Positions 23,987 to 32,083 of a stretch of 52,586 nt of DNA are shown piece by piece. Location of the stretch: the NCBI RefSeq assembly GCF_035556675.1, contig NZ_DATMFZ010000162.1:1-52586 (forward strand). Direction: 5' to 3'. The notes under the pieces are model-generated. The model saw only the letters and a program-made list of their open reading frames with translations. It searched no databases and was not told the origin of the DNA. The position numbers and the translations under genes are program-made. The first letter of the stretch is position 1, and every line of letters begins with the position of its first letter. The stretch is from Geminicoccus sp035556675 (GTDB lineage Bacteria; Pseudomonadota; Alphaproteobacteria; Geminicoccales; Geminicoccaceae).

Positions 23987-25620
23987 AGCTCCGCCCCTTC
24001 CCGCCGCTCCTGGGCTTGGCGGTCGTGGCCCTGCTGGGCAGCGTGTCGCCCGGTAGCCTCCTGGCCCAGGAGGCCGTCGACGACACCGGCATCACCGTCC
24101 GGCTGCAGGGTGGTGCGCCCGCCGGCGAGGACGTGGTCGACGAGGCGCTGCTGCGCTACCTGGCCAGCCGGGGCGACCGTGCGGCGGCCGAGGTCGAGAT
24201 CGCGCGGCTCAAGGAACTGCACCCGGACTGGGAGCCGCCCACCGACCTGTTCGGCGGCCTGCCCAGGGTGGACGAGGGGCCGCTCTGGCAGCTCTACGAG
24301 AGCGGCGACTATGCGGCGGTGCGCAGCCGCATCGAGGCGCTGCGCAAGGAGCGGCCGGACTGGACGCCTCCTGAGAAGCTCGTGACGCTGATGGCGGTGA
24401 ACGAGGCGCGCGCGGCGAGCGAGGCGGCGGCGGCCGCGGGTGACTGGGCAAGCATAGTGGCGCTGTTCGAAGCGCAGCCGGCCGCCGCCACCTGCGAGCA
24501 TGTCGACAATCTCTGGCGCCTGGCCGAGGCGCAGCAGCGCACCGGTGCCGGCGCGGCGGCGCTGGCCACCTATGCGCGCATCATCACGACCTGCCCGGAT
24601 GCCGACCACCGCTTCGCCACCCTGCAGAAGGCGAAGCTGCTGGTGTCGCCGGCCGAGCTGGAGCGGCTGGTCGGGCTGGAAAAGGCGCGTGCCGGCTCCC
24701 CGGACCGGGTGGCGAAGCTGGAAACCCTGACGGCCAGGCCGGCGGCATCGGCGGGGAGCCGACCGGCCGGACCCGACTTCAGCCGGATCTACAAGCCGGG
24801 GGCCTCGGTGGGGGACGCGCGCGTGGTCGCCGACGCGGTGATCCGCCGGCGCGACGCGGCTGCCGCGCGCAAGATCGGCTGGATCTACCAGGCGGCCGGC
24901 GACGATGCCGCGGCGGCACCCTGGTTCCAGCGCAGCCTGGACTGGGCGCCGGGCGAGGAGGCCGCCCGCGGGCTGGCCATGAGCCTGGCAGCCCTGGGCA
25001 AGCTCCCGGAGCTGGATGCGCTGGCGACGCGCTATCCCGATGTGGTCACGGAAGCGCGCGGCGGCCAGGTGGCGGTCGCGGTGGACCGTGGCGACCTCGC
25101 TACCGTGCTCAAGCTCACCCGCCGGACCGGCAAGCCGGCCGAGCTCCTGATGCGCAGCTGGGCCTACATGAAGCTGCTGCGCCCGACCGAGGCGCAGCTC
25201 AGCTTCGCCCGGGTCATGGCGGCACCCGACGCCATGCCCTTGCAGCGCGACGAGGCGGTCTACGGCCTGATCCGCGCCCAGATCGCCCAGCACCTGTTCC
25301 AGGACGCGGCCCAGAGCATCGAGCGCTACGGCCTGCCGCCCGACCAGTACAACGAGGTGCAGGCCGAACTGCTGAACCAGGAGATCCAGGTGGCCTTCCG
25401 GCAGAAGGACTACCGCCGTACCGTGGCACTTTTGGAAAAGCGCCGCGACTTCGCCCTGCCCGACCGCGGCCTGGAGATCCAGGAGGCCTGGGCGCGCTAC
25501 CATACCGGCGAGATGCACACCGCAAGGCGGATCTTCACCCGGCTGGACCGGATCGTCAGCACCGAGGAGACCGAGGCGGGCCTGGCCCAGGTCTCGCGCA
25601 AGCTCGGGCCGAGCTGGTAG
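23983..25620 (+). CDS. Periplasmic TPR protein of the cellulose locus (BcsC-like scaffold without barrel)
   Basis: A 545-residue protein with a signal peptide (residues 1-29, ending LLAQ) followed by helical repeats of TPR/Sel1 character throughout (for example ARKIGWIYQAAGDDAAAAPWFQRSL near 295-320 and PAELLMRSWAYMKLLRPTEAQLSFARVM near 385-412). In enteric BcsC a similar TPR scaffold is followed by an outer-membrane beta-barrel; here the protein ends after the repeats with no barrel. It may recruit a separate porin or support a different secretion mode. Its start overlaps the bcsZ stop. Confidence 0.75.
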   Translation: MKLRPFPPLLGLAVVALLGSVSPGSLLAQEAVDDTGITVRLQGGAPAGEDVVDEALLRYLASRGDRAAAEVEIARLKELHPDWEPPTDLFGGLPRVDEGPLWQLYESGDYAAVRSRIEALRKERPDWTPPEKLVTLMAVNEARAASEAAAAAGDWASIVALFEAQPAAATCEHVDNLWRLAEAQQRTGAGAAALATYARIITTCPDADHRFATLQKAKLLVSPAELERLVGLEKARAGSPDRVAKLETLTARPAASAGSRPAGPDFSRIYKPGASVGDARVVADAVIRRRDAAAARKIGWIYQAAGDDAAAAPWFQRSLDWAPGEEAARGLAMSLAALGKLPELDALATRYPDVVTEARGGQVAVAVDRGDLATVLKLTRRTGKPAELLMRSWAYMKLLRPTEAQLSFARVMAAPDAMPLQRDEAVYGLIRAQIAQHLFQDAAQSIERYGLPPDQYNEVQAELLNQEIQVAFRQKDYRRTVALLEKRRDFALPDRGLEIQEAWARYHTGEMHTARRIFTRLDRIVSTEETEAGLAQVSRKLGPSW

Positions 25621-25657
25621 CCGCAGCGGGCGGCGGGGAGGGCAGCCACCCCAGGCG

Positions 25658-26590
25658 CTAGCCCGACCGCTCCCGCCCCGAGATCAGCAGCAGCCCCAGG
25701 ATCAGCCCGCCGAACAGGATCGCGCGCCAGCCGGGCGAGGCGTTCACCACGGTGATCAGCGCGGTGATGGTCACCAGCAGGATCGAGCCGGCGATCGTGC
25801 CGAGATAGGTGCCGCGCCCGCCCAGGATCGAGGTGCCGCCCAGCACCACCGCGGCGATCGAGCCCAGGAGATAGGGCTCGCCGATCCCGACATAGCCCTG
25901 CCGGTTCATGCCGAGCAGGAGCAGGCCGGCCAGGCCCGCGCAGAAACCCGAGGCGGCATGCACGGCCAGGATCGCCTGGCCCGCACCCACCCCGGCCAGG
26001 CGGGCCGCCCGGTCGTTGGTGCCGAGCGCGAACAGCCAGGAGCCCAGCACCGTGCCGTGCAGCACGAACAGGGTCGCGGCCGCGACCAGGAGCCAGGTGA
26101 CGATCGTCATCGGCAGGCCGAACAGGTCGCCGTTGCCGAGGAAGGTCACGGCCGGGTTCACCGTGCTGACCGCACTGCCGCCCGCGATCAGGATCAAGGC
26201 ACCCTGCAGGATGGTGGCGGTCGCCAGCGTCAGGATCAACGGGTGGACGCGCAGGAGCACGACGCCGAGCCCGTTCAAGGCGCCGATCGCCGTGGTGATC
26301 GCCAGCGTCATCAGGGCGGCACCCATCCCGCTGGGATCGAAGGGGAAGGTGAGCAGCGGCAGGATGATCGCGGCGAAGGTGATGATGGCCGCCGCCGACA
26401 GGTCGATGCCCCCGCCGATCACCACCAGCGTCTGCCCGGCGGCGACGATCCCGGTGATCGAGGCCAGCTCCAGCAGGTAGCGCAGATGGCCGATCTTGGC
26501 GAAGCCGGGCTTGAGCAGGCCGGCCGCCACCCACAAGGCCACCACGACCAGCCAGCCGAGCGTCACCCGGTGGCGGAGAAGGGCGCTCAT
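25658..26590 (-). CDS. Sugar ABC importer permease 2, RbsC type (CUT2)
   Basis: A 310-residue inner-membrane protein with about 8-9 membrane helices. It shows the RbsC-family pattern GQTLVVIGGGIDLS (about 53-66), LILTLATATILQG and the conserved C-terminal cytoplasmic loop AVVLGGTSILGGRGTYLGTIAG (near 244-265), which couples to the ATPase. It forms a heterodimeric channel with the permease encoded just upstream. Last gene of a long leftward operon; its start overlaps the stop of the preceding gene. Confidence 0.92.
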   Translation of the reverse strand: MSALLRHRVTLGWLVVVALWVAAGLLKPGFAKIGHLRYLLELASITGIVAAGQTLVVIGGGIDLSAAAIITFAAIILPLLTFPFDPSGMGAALMTLAITTAIGALNGLGVVLLRVHPLILTLATATILQGALILIAGGSAVSTVNPAVTFLGNGDLFGLPMTIVTWLLVAAATLFVLHGTVLGSWLFALGTNDRAARLAGVGAGQAILAVHAASGFCAGLAGLLLLGMNRQGYVGIGEPYLLGSIAAVVLGGTSILGGRGTYLGTIAGSILLVTITALITVVNASPGWRAILFGGLILGLLLISGRERSG

Positions 26591-27546
26591 GCCGCACGCT
26601 CCCGCAATCGCTTGATGCCCATGGCGGCCACGATGATCAGGCCCTGCATCACGTACTGGGCCACGGGTGGCAACCCTAGGAAGAACATGACGTTGACCAG
26701 CACCGCCAGCAGCAGGCTGCCGGCCACGGCACCGCGGATGGTGCCCTGGCCGCCCAGAAAGCCCACCCCGCCCAGCACGGCCGCGGTGATCGACTGCAGG
26801 GTGAGCGGGTTGCCGATCAACGGATCGCCCGCCCCGGTCTGAGCCGCGACATAGACCCCGGCAAAGGCGGCGAGCCCACCCGAGATCGCATAGGCGGCGA
26901 TCCTGGCCAGCGCCACGTTGACGCCTGAGCGGAAGGCGCCGGCCGGGTTGTCGCCGGCGGCATCGATCGACAGGCCCAGCGGTGTGGCGCGCAGCACCCG
27001 CCACGCGATCAGGATCAGGATCAGGATCAGGAGTGCGGTCGGATGCACGCCCACCAGCCCCTCGGACAGCCAGCCCGGCATCGAGCCGCCCGGCCGCGGC
27101 ATCACCAAGAGGGCCGCACCACCGATCAGGAAGGAGGAGGCCAGGGTGACGATGATCGCCGGCAGGCCGAACAGTGCGACGATCGTGCCGACCAGGCCGC
27201 CCGCCGCCACGCCGATCGCGACGGTGGCGGTGATGCCGAGCCCGGCGCCGAGCGCGCTCTCGCCCACCAGGGTCGCCGCCAGCACCGTACCGAGCCCGAC
27301 CATGGCGCCGATCGCGAGGTCGATGCCACCCATCAGCATCACCAGGGTCTGGGCGATGGCGACCAGCGCCACCGGGAACCAGTTCTGGGTGAAGCGCGCG
27401 ATCCCGGCCCAGCTCAGCAGGCCCGGGTGGAGGAAGGCGTAGAGCGCCAGCAGGAGGGCCAGCAGGACGAACAGGCCGATCTGGCCGCGATTGCGCCGCC
27501 AGATCAGCCGGGCGTGGAGAGCCGCGCCCGACGGTACCTGCCTCAT
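26587..27546 (-). CDS. Sugar ABC importer permease 1, RbsC type (CUT2)
   Basis: A 319-residue permease paralogous to its neighbour. It has AIAQTLVMLMGGIDLAIGAMV (near 62-82), LFGLPAIIVTLASSFL, and AVLGGVGFLGGQGTIRGAVAG (near 258-278) as the coupling loop. The start at 27546 overlaps the ATPase stop; an in-frame extension upstream is not needed. With the ATPase and binding protein it forms a ribose/galactose-like importer; the substrate is unknown. Confidence 0.92.
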   Translation of the reverse strand: MRQVPSGAALHARLIWRRNRGQIGLFVLLALLLALYAFLHPGLLSWAGIARFTQNWFPVALVAIAQTLVMLMGGIDLAIGAMVGLGTVLAATLVGESALGAGLGITATVAIGVAAGGLVGTIVALFGLPAIIVTLASSFLIGGAALLVMPRPGGSMPGWLSEGLVGVHPTALLILILILIAWRVLRATPLGLSIDAAGDNPAGAFRSGVNVALARIAAYAISGGLAAFAGVYVAAQTGAGDPLIGNPLTLQSITAAVLGGVGFLGGQGTIRGAVAGSLLLAVLVNVMFFLGLPPVAQYVMQGLIIVAAMGIKRLRERAA

Positions 27547-29051
27547 GCCGCCTCCTGCCGCGCCACGCCCAGCGAGGCGCCGACGATCGCCTCCTCGCTG
27601 GCCTGCCCATGCGGGAGGTCGGCGGCGATCCGGCCGTCGCGGAACACCAGCACCCGGTCGCACAGATGGACCAGCTCCAGCGCGTCCGAGCTCAGCAGGA
27701 TCACCGCCATCCCGTCCGCGGCCATCGCCTTCAGCCGCAGGTAGATCTCGCGCTTGGTATCCACGTCGACGCCGCGGGTCGGATCGTTCAGCAGCAGCAC
27801 CTTCGGCGAGAGCGGCAGCCAGCGGGCGAGTGCCACCTTCTGCTGGTTGCCGCCGGACAGGAGCTGCACCGCCCGCTCCGGACCGCCGCCACGCACGTTC
27901 AGCTTCGCCGTCAGCTCCCGGGCGACCTCCGCCTCCCGAGCGAACCGGCGCAGGCCGCGTCTGGCCAGGCGGCGCATGCCCGGCAGGGTCAGGTTGAAAC
28001 GGATCGACAGCGGCAGGAGCACCGCCTCGCGCTTGCGGTCGGCCGGCACATAGGCCAGGCCCCGCCCGATCGCGTCCGCAGGGTTCCGGCTCGGCCGGTC
28101 AATCCCGCCCGTCGTCAGGCGCTCCGCCTGCGCCTCCAGCGCACCATAGAGTGCCAGCAGCAATTCCTCCTGGCCCTGGCCGAGCAGGCCGCCAATGCCC
28201 AGCACCTCGCCCTGGCGCACGGCGAGATCGACACCCTGGACACCCGGTGCCGTCAGCGCCCGGGTCTCAAGTGCCAGCTCGTCCCGGACGGTCGACCGGA
28301 ACGGCGGGAACAGGTCACCAGGCTCGCGGCCGACCATCAGCCGGACCAGGGCCGGCGGGTCGACCCCTTCCATGGTCCGGTCCGCGGTGCGGGTGCCGTC
28401 CTTGAGCACGGTCACCCAGTCGCACAAATGCATGACCTCGTTCATGCGGTGCGAGATGTAGACCAGTGCCACGCCTTCCCGCTTGAGCTCGGCCAGCACC
28501 TTGAACAGGGCCTGCACCTCGTGCGCGGTCAGCGACGAGGTCGGCTCGTCCAGGATCAGGACGCGCGGCTGGCGGTAGAGTGCCTTGGCGATCTCGACCA
28601 GCTGGCGCTTGCCGAGCGGCAGTTCCTCCACCGGCTGGTCCAGCGCCACGTCCAGGCCGAGCCGGTCCAGGACCCGGCCGACCTCGACCGCCAGCCGGCC
28701 ATAGTCGATCAGGCCGCGCCTGGTCGGCACGGCGCCGAGCGCCACGTTCTCCACGACCGACAGATGTGGTGCCAGGCTCAGCTCCTGCTGGACCACGGCG
28801 ATGCCGTGGCGCCGCGCCAATGCCGGGGTCAGCCGCGCGCAGGGCTGCCCGTCCACCCGCAGCCGGCCTTCGTCGGGCGACAGCACCCCGGAGAGCAGGT
28901 TGACCAGCGTGCTCTTGCCAGCACCGTTCTCGCCCAGCAGCGCATGGACCCGGCCCGGGACGATCTCGATCGAGACGTCCTTCAGGACCGGGTTGCCGAA
29001 GAAGCGCTTGACCAGGCCCTCAGCCGCGAGGACCGGGGCCGTACTGCTCAC
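27543..29051 (-). CDS. Sugar ABC importer ATPase, RbsA/MglA type (two ATPase domains)
   Basis: A 502-residue protein with two fused ATPase domains. The first has Walker A GENGAGKST (about 36-44), Walker B VLILDEPTSSL and a complete fold. The second has a degenerate P-loop region (GIGGLLGQGQEELL, near 280) but a good signature LSGGNQQKVALARWL and Walker B LLNDPTRGVD, the usual asymmetry in this family. It powers the CUT2 importer of this operon. GTG start, overlapping the stop of the binding-protein gene. Confidence 0.92.
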   Translation of the reverse strand: MSSTAPVLAAEGLVKRFFGNPVLKDVSIEIVPGRVHALLGENGAGKSTLVNLLSGVLSPDEGRLRVDGQPCARLTPALARRHGIAVVQQELSLAPHLSVVENVALGAVPTRRGLIDYGRLAVEVGRVLDRLGLDVALDQPVEELPLGKRQLVEIAKALYRQPRVLILDEPTSSLTAHEVQALFKVLAELKREGVALVYISHRMNEVMHLCDWVTVLKDGTRTADRTMEGVDPPALVRLMVGREPGDLFPPFRSTVRDELALETRALTAPGVQGVDLAVRQGEVLGIGGLLGQGQEELLLALYGALEAQAERLTTGGIDRPSRNPADAIGRGLAYVPADRKREAVLLPLSIRFNLTLPGMRRLARRGLRRFAREAEVARELTAKLNVRGGGPERAVQLLSGGNQQKVALARWLPLSPKVLLLNDPTRGVDVDTKREIYLRLKAMAADGMAVILLSSDALELVHLCDRVLVFRDGRIAADLPHGQASEEAIVGASLGVARQEAA

Positions 29052-30094
29052 TTCAGGCCGAGCAGCTGGTCGAACATCGCCAGGTCATAGGGCGAGTAGA
29101 TGTAGCCGTCGGCGGGAAAGTCGCCGGCGCGCGCCAGGTACTCGTCGATGTTGGAATTATCGATGATCGGCAGAGGCACCTCGACATAAGGCTGGATGTC
29201 CTTGCCGTTCAGCGCCTGCACCGCTGCATAGACGCCGAGCCCGCCCAGCCAGTTCGGCTGCATGGTGGCCCAGGCGGTGAGGTCCTTCTCCTTCCACAGC
29301 TCCAGGAACTGCCGGTAGTTCTCGCCGGTCATCGGCGGCAGATCGCGGCCCTGGCGGTCCATGGCCAGGATGGCGCCCGCGGAGAGCGCGCCACCGAGCG
29401 ACAGGATCCCGTCGATCTCGGGATGCTGGAACAGGAGGCTGGTCATCGCCTCCTGGGCGGGTGCCGAATTATAGGCGGTGTTGGTCTCGGTCAGTACCTC
29501 CAGGCCGGGATTGGCCTCCAGCACCGGCGTCGCACCGGCGCGGCGGTCCTCGCTCACCGAGATGCCGGCCGGGCCGTTCATGATGATGATCTTGCCCTGG
29601 CCGCCCAGCTTGTCGGCGATGAACTCCGCCGCCTGCTTGCCCCATTCATTGCTGTTGGTGTTGATCTTGACCGTGAGCTGGTCGGTGTCGACCAGGCTGT
29701 CGACATTGGCGACGGCGATGCCCTTCTCGCAGGCCTGCTCGATCACCCGGTTCAGCGCGGTGGACGAGCCCGCGATCACCACGATCGCATCCACGTCCGC
29801 GTCGATCATCGACTGGATCTGGGTGATCTGGTTGTTGGCGTTGCCCTCGGCATCGGTGATGACGAGATTGTCGACCAGCCCGTCCTTCTTCAGCTGCTCG
29901 ACGACATCGGTGATGGTGCCCTCGGTCTGCTTCATCCAGGTGGGCACGGAATAGATGTTGGCCCAGCCGACCGTGAACGGCGGCTTGCGGTCGCCCTTGA
30001 TGCATTTGGCGGCGGCCTCGGCCGTCGCGGGTGCCATGAGCTGCGTGCCGGCGACCAGTGCGGCCGCGGCAAGACCGAGAATGGATCTGCGCAT
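29048..30094 (-). CDS. Periplasmic sugar-binding protein (CUT2 importer)
   Basis: A 348-residue class I binding protein with a signal peptide (1-28, cleavage after AEAAA). The two-lobe ribose-binding-like fold is seen in NANNQITQIQSMIDADVDAIVVIAGSS (split near 90-115), IAVANVDS and KIIIMNGPAGISVSEDRRAG. It captures the substrate for the importer encoded by the next three genes. The ligand cannot be named; the operon contains dehydrogenase and hydrolase genes rather than a known sugar pathway. Confidence 0.9.
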   Translation of the reverse strand: MRRSILGLAAAALVAGTQLMAPATAEAAAKCIKGDRKPPFTVGWANIYSVPTWMKQTEGTITDVVEQLKKDGLVDNLVITDAEGNANNQITQIQSMIDADVDAIVVIAGSSTALNRVIEQACEKGIAVANVDSLVDTDQLTVKINTNSNEWGKQAAEFIADKLGGQGKIIIMNGPAGISVSEDRRAGATPVLEANPGLEVLTETNTAYNSAPAQEAMTSLLFQHPEIDGILSLGGALSAGAILAMDRQGRDLPPMTGENYRQFLELWKEKDLTAWATMQPNWLGGLGVYAAVQALNGKDIQPYVEVPLPIIDNSNIDEYLARAGDFPADGYIYSPYDLAMFDQLLGLK

Positions 30095-30127
30095 CTTCTA
30101 TATGTCCCTCCCTGTGGACGGGCTCGA

Positions 30128-31051
30128 TTACAGCTGCTTTTCCCCAAGCTGAATACGGTAATCACGCGCCGCGTTGGCGAAGAACATCGCCCGGCGCTCG
30201 TCTTCGCTGAAGCCTTCGAAGATCCGGTCGAACGAGCCGAACACTTCGTCCCAGGTCGCATGCAGCGCCGCCACCGGGAAGTCGCTGCCGACCATGCAGC
30301 GGTCCGGCCCGAACGCGTCCACGCAGGCCATGGTGACCTCGCGCAGGCTGTCCAGCGTCCAGTGGTGGTCGTAGGCGACTAGGTCCGACAGCTTGATCCG
30401 CATGTTCGGCTCCCTGGCCAGGAGCTTCAGCCCGTCCCGCCAGCGCGCCATGCTCTCCGCATCCCGGTCGGCCGGGCTGCCCACATGGTTCAGGATGATC
30501 GTGGTGCCCGGATGGCCTGCCGCCAGCTTCGCCGCGTCCGCCATCTGGCCCGGGTAGATCATCATGTCGAAGCTGAGGCCGAACTTCTCCAGCAGCCGGA
30601 AGCCCTGGAGCCACTGCCCGTCCTGCATCCAGTCCGGCCGCGCGGCGAAGCACTTGTTCGGGTCGTCGTGCCAGGAAAGAATGTAGCGGATCCCGCGCAC
30701 CCGTGAGAATTGCGTCTGCTGCTCCAGCACCGCCTCGACCTTGGGGTCGTGCAGCGGTGCCGTGGCCACGATCGCCGACGGCAGCCCGTCCCGTTCGGCC
30801 AGTTCCTCCAGCCAGCGCGTCTCGCCCACCGGATCGTCCGCCAGCCAGCCGGCCTCGACATGCACCGTGCCGACCAGGTTCCAGTTCTTCGCGTCCTCCC
30901 GGATCTGCTTGGGCAGATAGTCCCGGTAGAGCGGCGTCGGGTCGCCGAACACCATCTCCTTGCCGGGCTGGGGCACGATCCATGGGTGCTTGCCCATGGA
31001 AATATCCCAGAAATGGTGATGCGCGTCGATCAGCGGGCCGGTGTAGCTCAT
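30128..31051 (-). CDS. Amidohydrolase-2 family hydrolase (lactonase-like)
   Basis: A 307-residue TIM-barrel metal-dependent hydrolase. DAHHHFWD at 9-16 gives the first metal ligands, NHVGSP (near 190) the middle histidine, and GSDFPV (near 255) the catalytic aspartate. This pattern is shared with fuconolactonases and 2-pyrone-4,6-dicarboxylate lactonase, so hydrolysis of a sugar lactone is plausible; decarboxylases of the ACMSD type are an alternative. The start overlaps the stop of the PLP-enzyme gene, which couples their expression. Confidence 0.85.
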   Translation of the reverse strand: MSYTGPLIDAHHHFWDISMGKHPWIVPQPGKEMVFGDPTPLYRDYLPKQIREDAKNWNLVGTVHVEAGWLADDPVGETRWLEELAERDGLPSAIVATAPLHDPKVEAVLEQQTQFSRVRGIRYILSWHDDPNKCFAARPDWMQDGQWLQGFRLLEKFGLSFDMMIYPGQMADAAKLAAGHPGTTIILNHVGSPADRDAESMARWRDGLKLLAREPNMRIKLSDLVAYDHHWTLDSLREVTMACVDAFGPDRCMVGSDFPVAALHATWDEVFGSFDRIFEGFSEDERRAMFFANAARDYRIQLGEKQL

Positions 31052-32079
31052 GCCGAAAGCCCCAGGTCCTCGGCATAGGCGAACAGGGCAGGGGTGCCGC
31101 CCGTGTGCACGAACACGATGTCCTGGTCCTTGCTAAAGCGCCCCTTGCGCACCTGGTCGATCAGCCCGGCGAACGCCTTGCCGCTATAGACCGGGTCCAG
31201 GATCACGCCCTCGGTCTGCGCCAGGAGCTGTAGCGCTTCCCGGCAGCCCTCGGTCATCACGCCGTAGCGCTCGCCGATATACTCGTCATGGCTGTCGAAG
31301 TCGGTGGGAGCGAGCTCCGTCTCCATGCCGATGATGGACGCCGAGCGGTTGGCGATCCGGGCGATGTCGGTCGCCCGGTCCTCCGCCCACTTGATCGGCG
31401 CCACGTTCACGACCCGGGTCCCGCGCCCCAGCGCCTTGAACGCGAGCGCGATGCCGGCCGGGGTCATGTTGGCGCCGGCGATGTACAGGGCCGCGGGATC
31501 GATGCCCGCCACCCCGAACTGATCGTGCAGCTCCAGCCCGGCATCGACATAGCCGACCGCCCCCAGCGCCAGGTTCTGCAGGTCCATCGGCGCCACGAGA
31601 TAGGGCTTCTTGCCCTGAGCCCTGAGTTCCTCGGCCTTCTCGTCGAGATAAGGCTGCAGCAGCTCCACGCTCGGCAGGTCGACCACCGTGACCTTGGCGC
31701 CCAGCAGCTTGAACAGGAGGAAGTTGCCCTGCAGCTTGGGGCCCTTCTCGCCGTGGACCACGACCAGATGGATGTCCAGGCCGAGCTTGGCGGCGGCAGC
31801 GCTCATCTGCCGGCACCAGTTCGACTGGGTGTAGGCGCCGGCCACGATCGTGTCGCAGCCCTTCGCCAGCATGTCGGCGAACACGTATTCGAGCTGGCGG
31901 GTCTTGTTGCCGCCGAACGCCAGCCCGGTCGTGTCGTCGCGCTTGAGCCAGATCTTCGGCCCGCCCAGCGCCTCGGTCAGGCGCGGGCAGAACTCCAGCG
32001 GGGTCGGCAGATGGGCGAGCTTGATGCGCGGCAGCGCATCGAGCTTGGCGCGCAGGGCTTCAGGGGAAATCGTCATCAT
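31048..32079 (-). CDS. D-cysteine desulfhydrase / ACC deaminase family PLP enzyme
   Basis: A 343-residue fold-type II PLP enzyme. LKRDDTTGLAFGGNKTRQLEY (the PLP lysine is in GGNKTR, near residue 55) is the signature shared by D-cysteine desulfhydrase and 1-aminocyclopropane-1-carboxylate deaminase; VHTGGTPALFAY closes the active site. Such enzymes eliminate a beta substituent and release ammonia and a 2-oxo acid. Exact substrate is open, and in this operon an amino-sugar acid or D-amino acid is possible. I start at the ATG at 32079, four bases after the previous stop, preceded by TGAGAG. Confidence 0.85.
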   Translation of the reverse strand: MMTISPEALRAKLDALPRIKLAHLPTPLEFCPRLTEALGGPKIWLKRDDTTGLAFGGNKTRQLEYVFADMLAKGCDTIVAGAYTQSNWCRQMSAAAAKLGLDIHLVVVHGEKGPKLQGNFLLFKLLGAKVTVVDLPSVELLQPYLDEKAEELRAQGKKPYLVAPMDLQNLALGAVGYVDAGLELHDQFGVAGIDPAALYIAGANMTPAGIALAFKALGRGTRVVNVAPIKWAEDRATDIARIANRSASIIGMETELAPTDFDSHDEYIGERYGVMTEGCREALQLLAQTEGVILDPVYSGKAFAGLIDQVRKGRFSKDQDIVFVHTGGTPALFAYAEDLGLSA

Positions 32080-32083
32080 GCTC

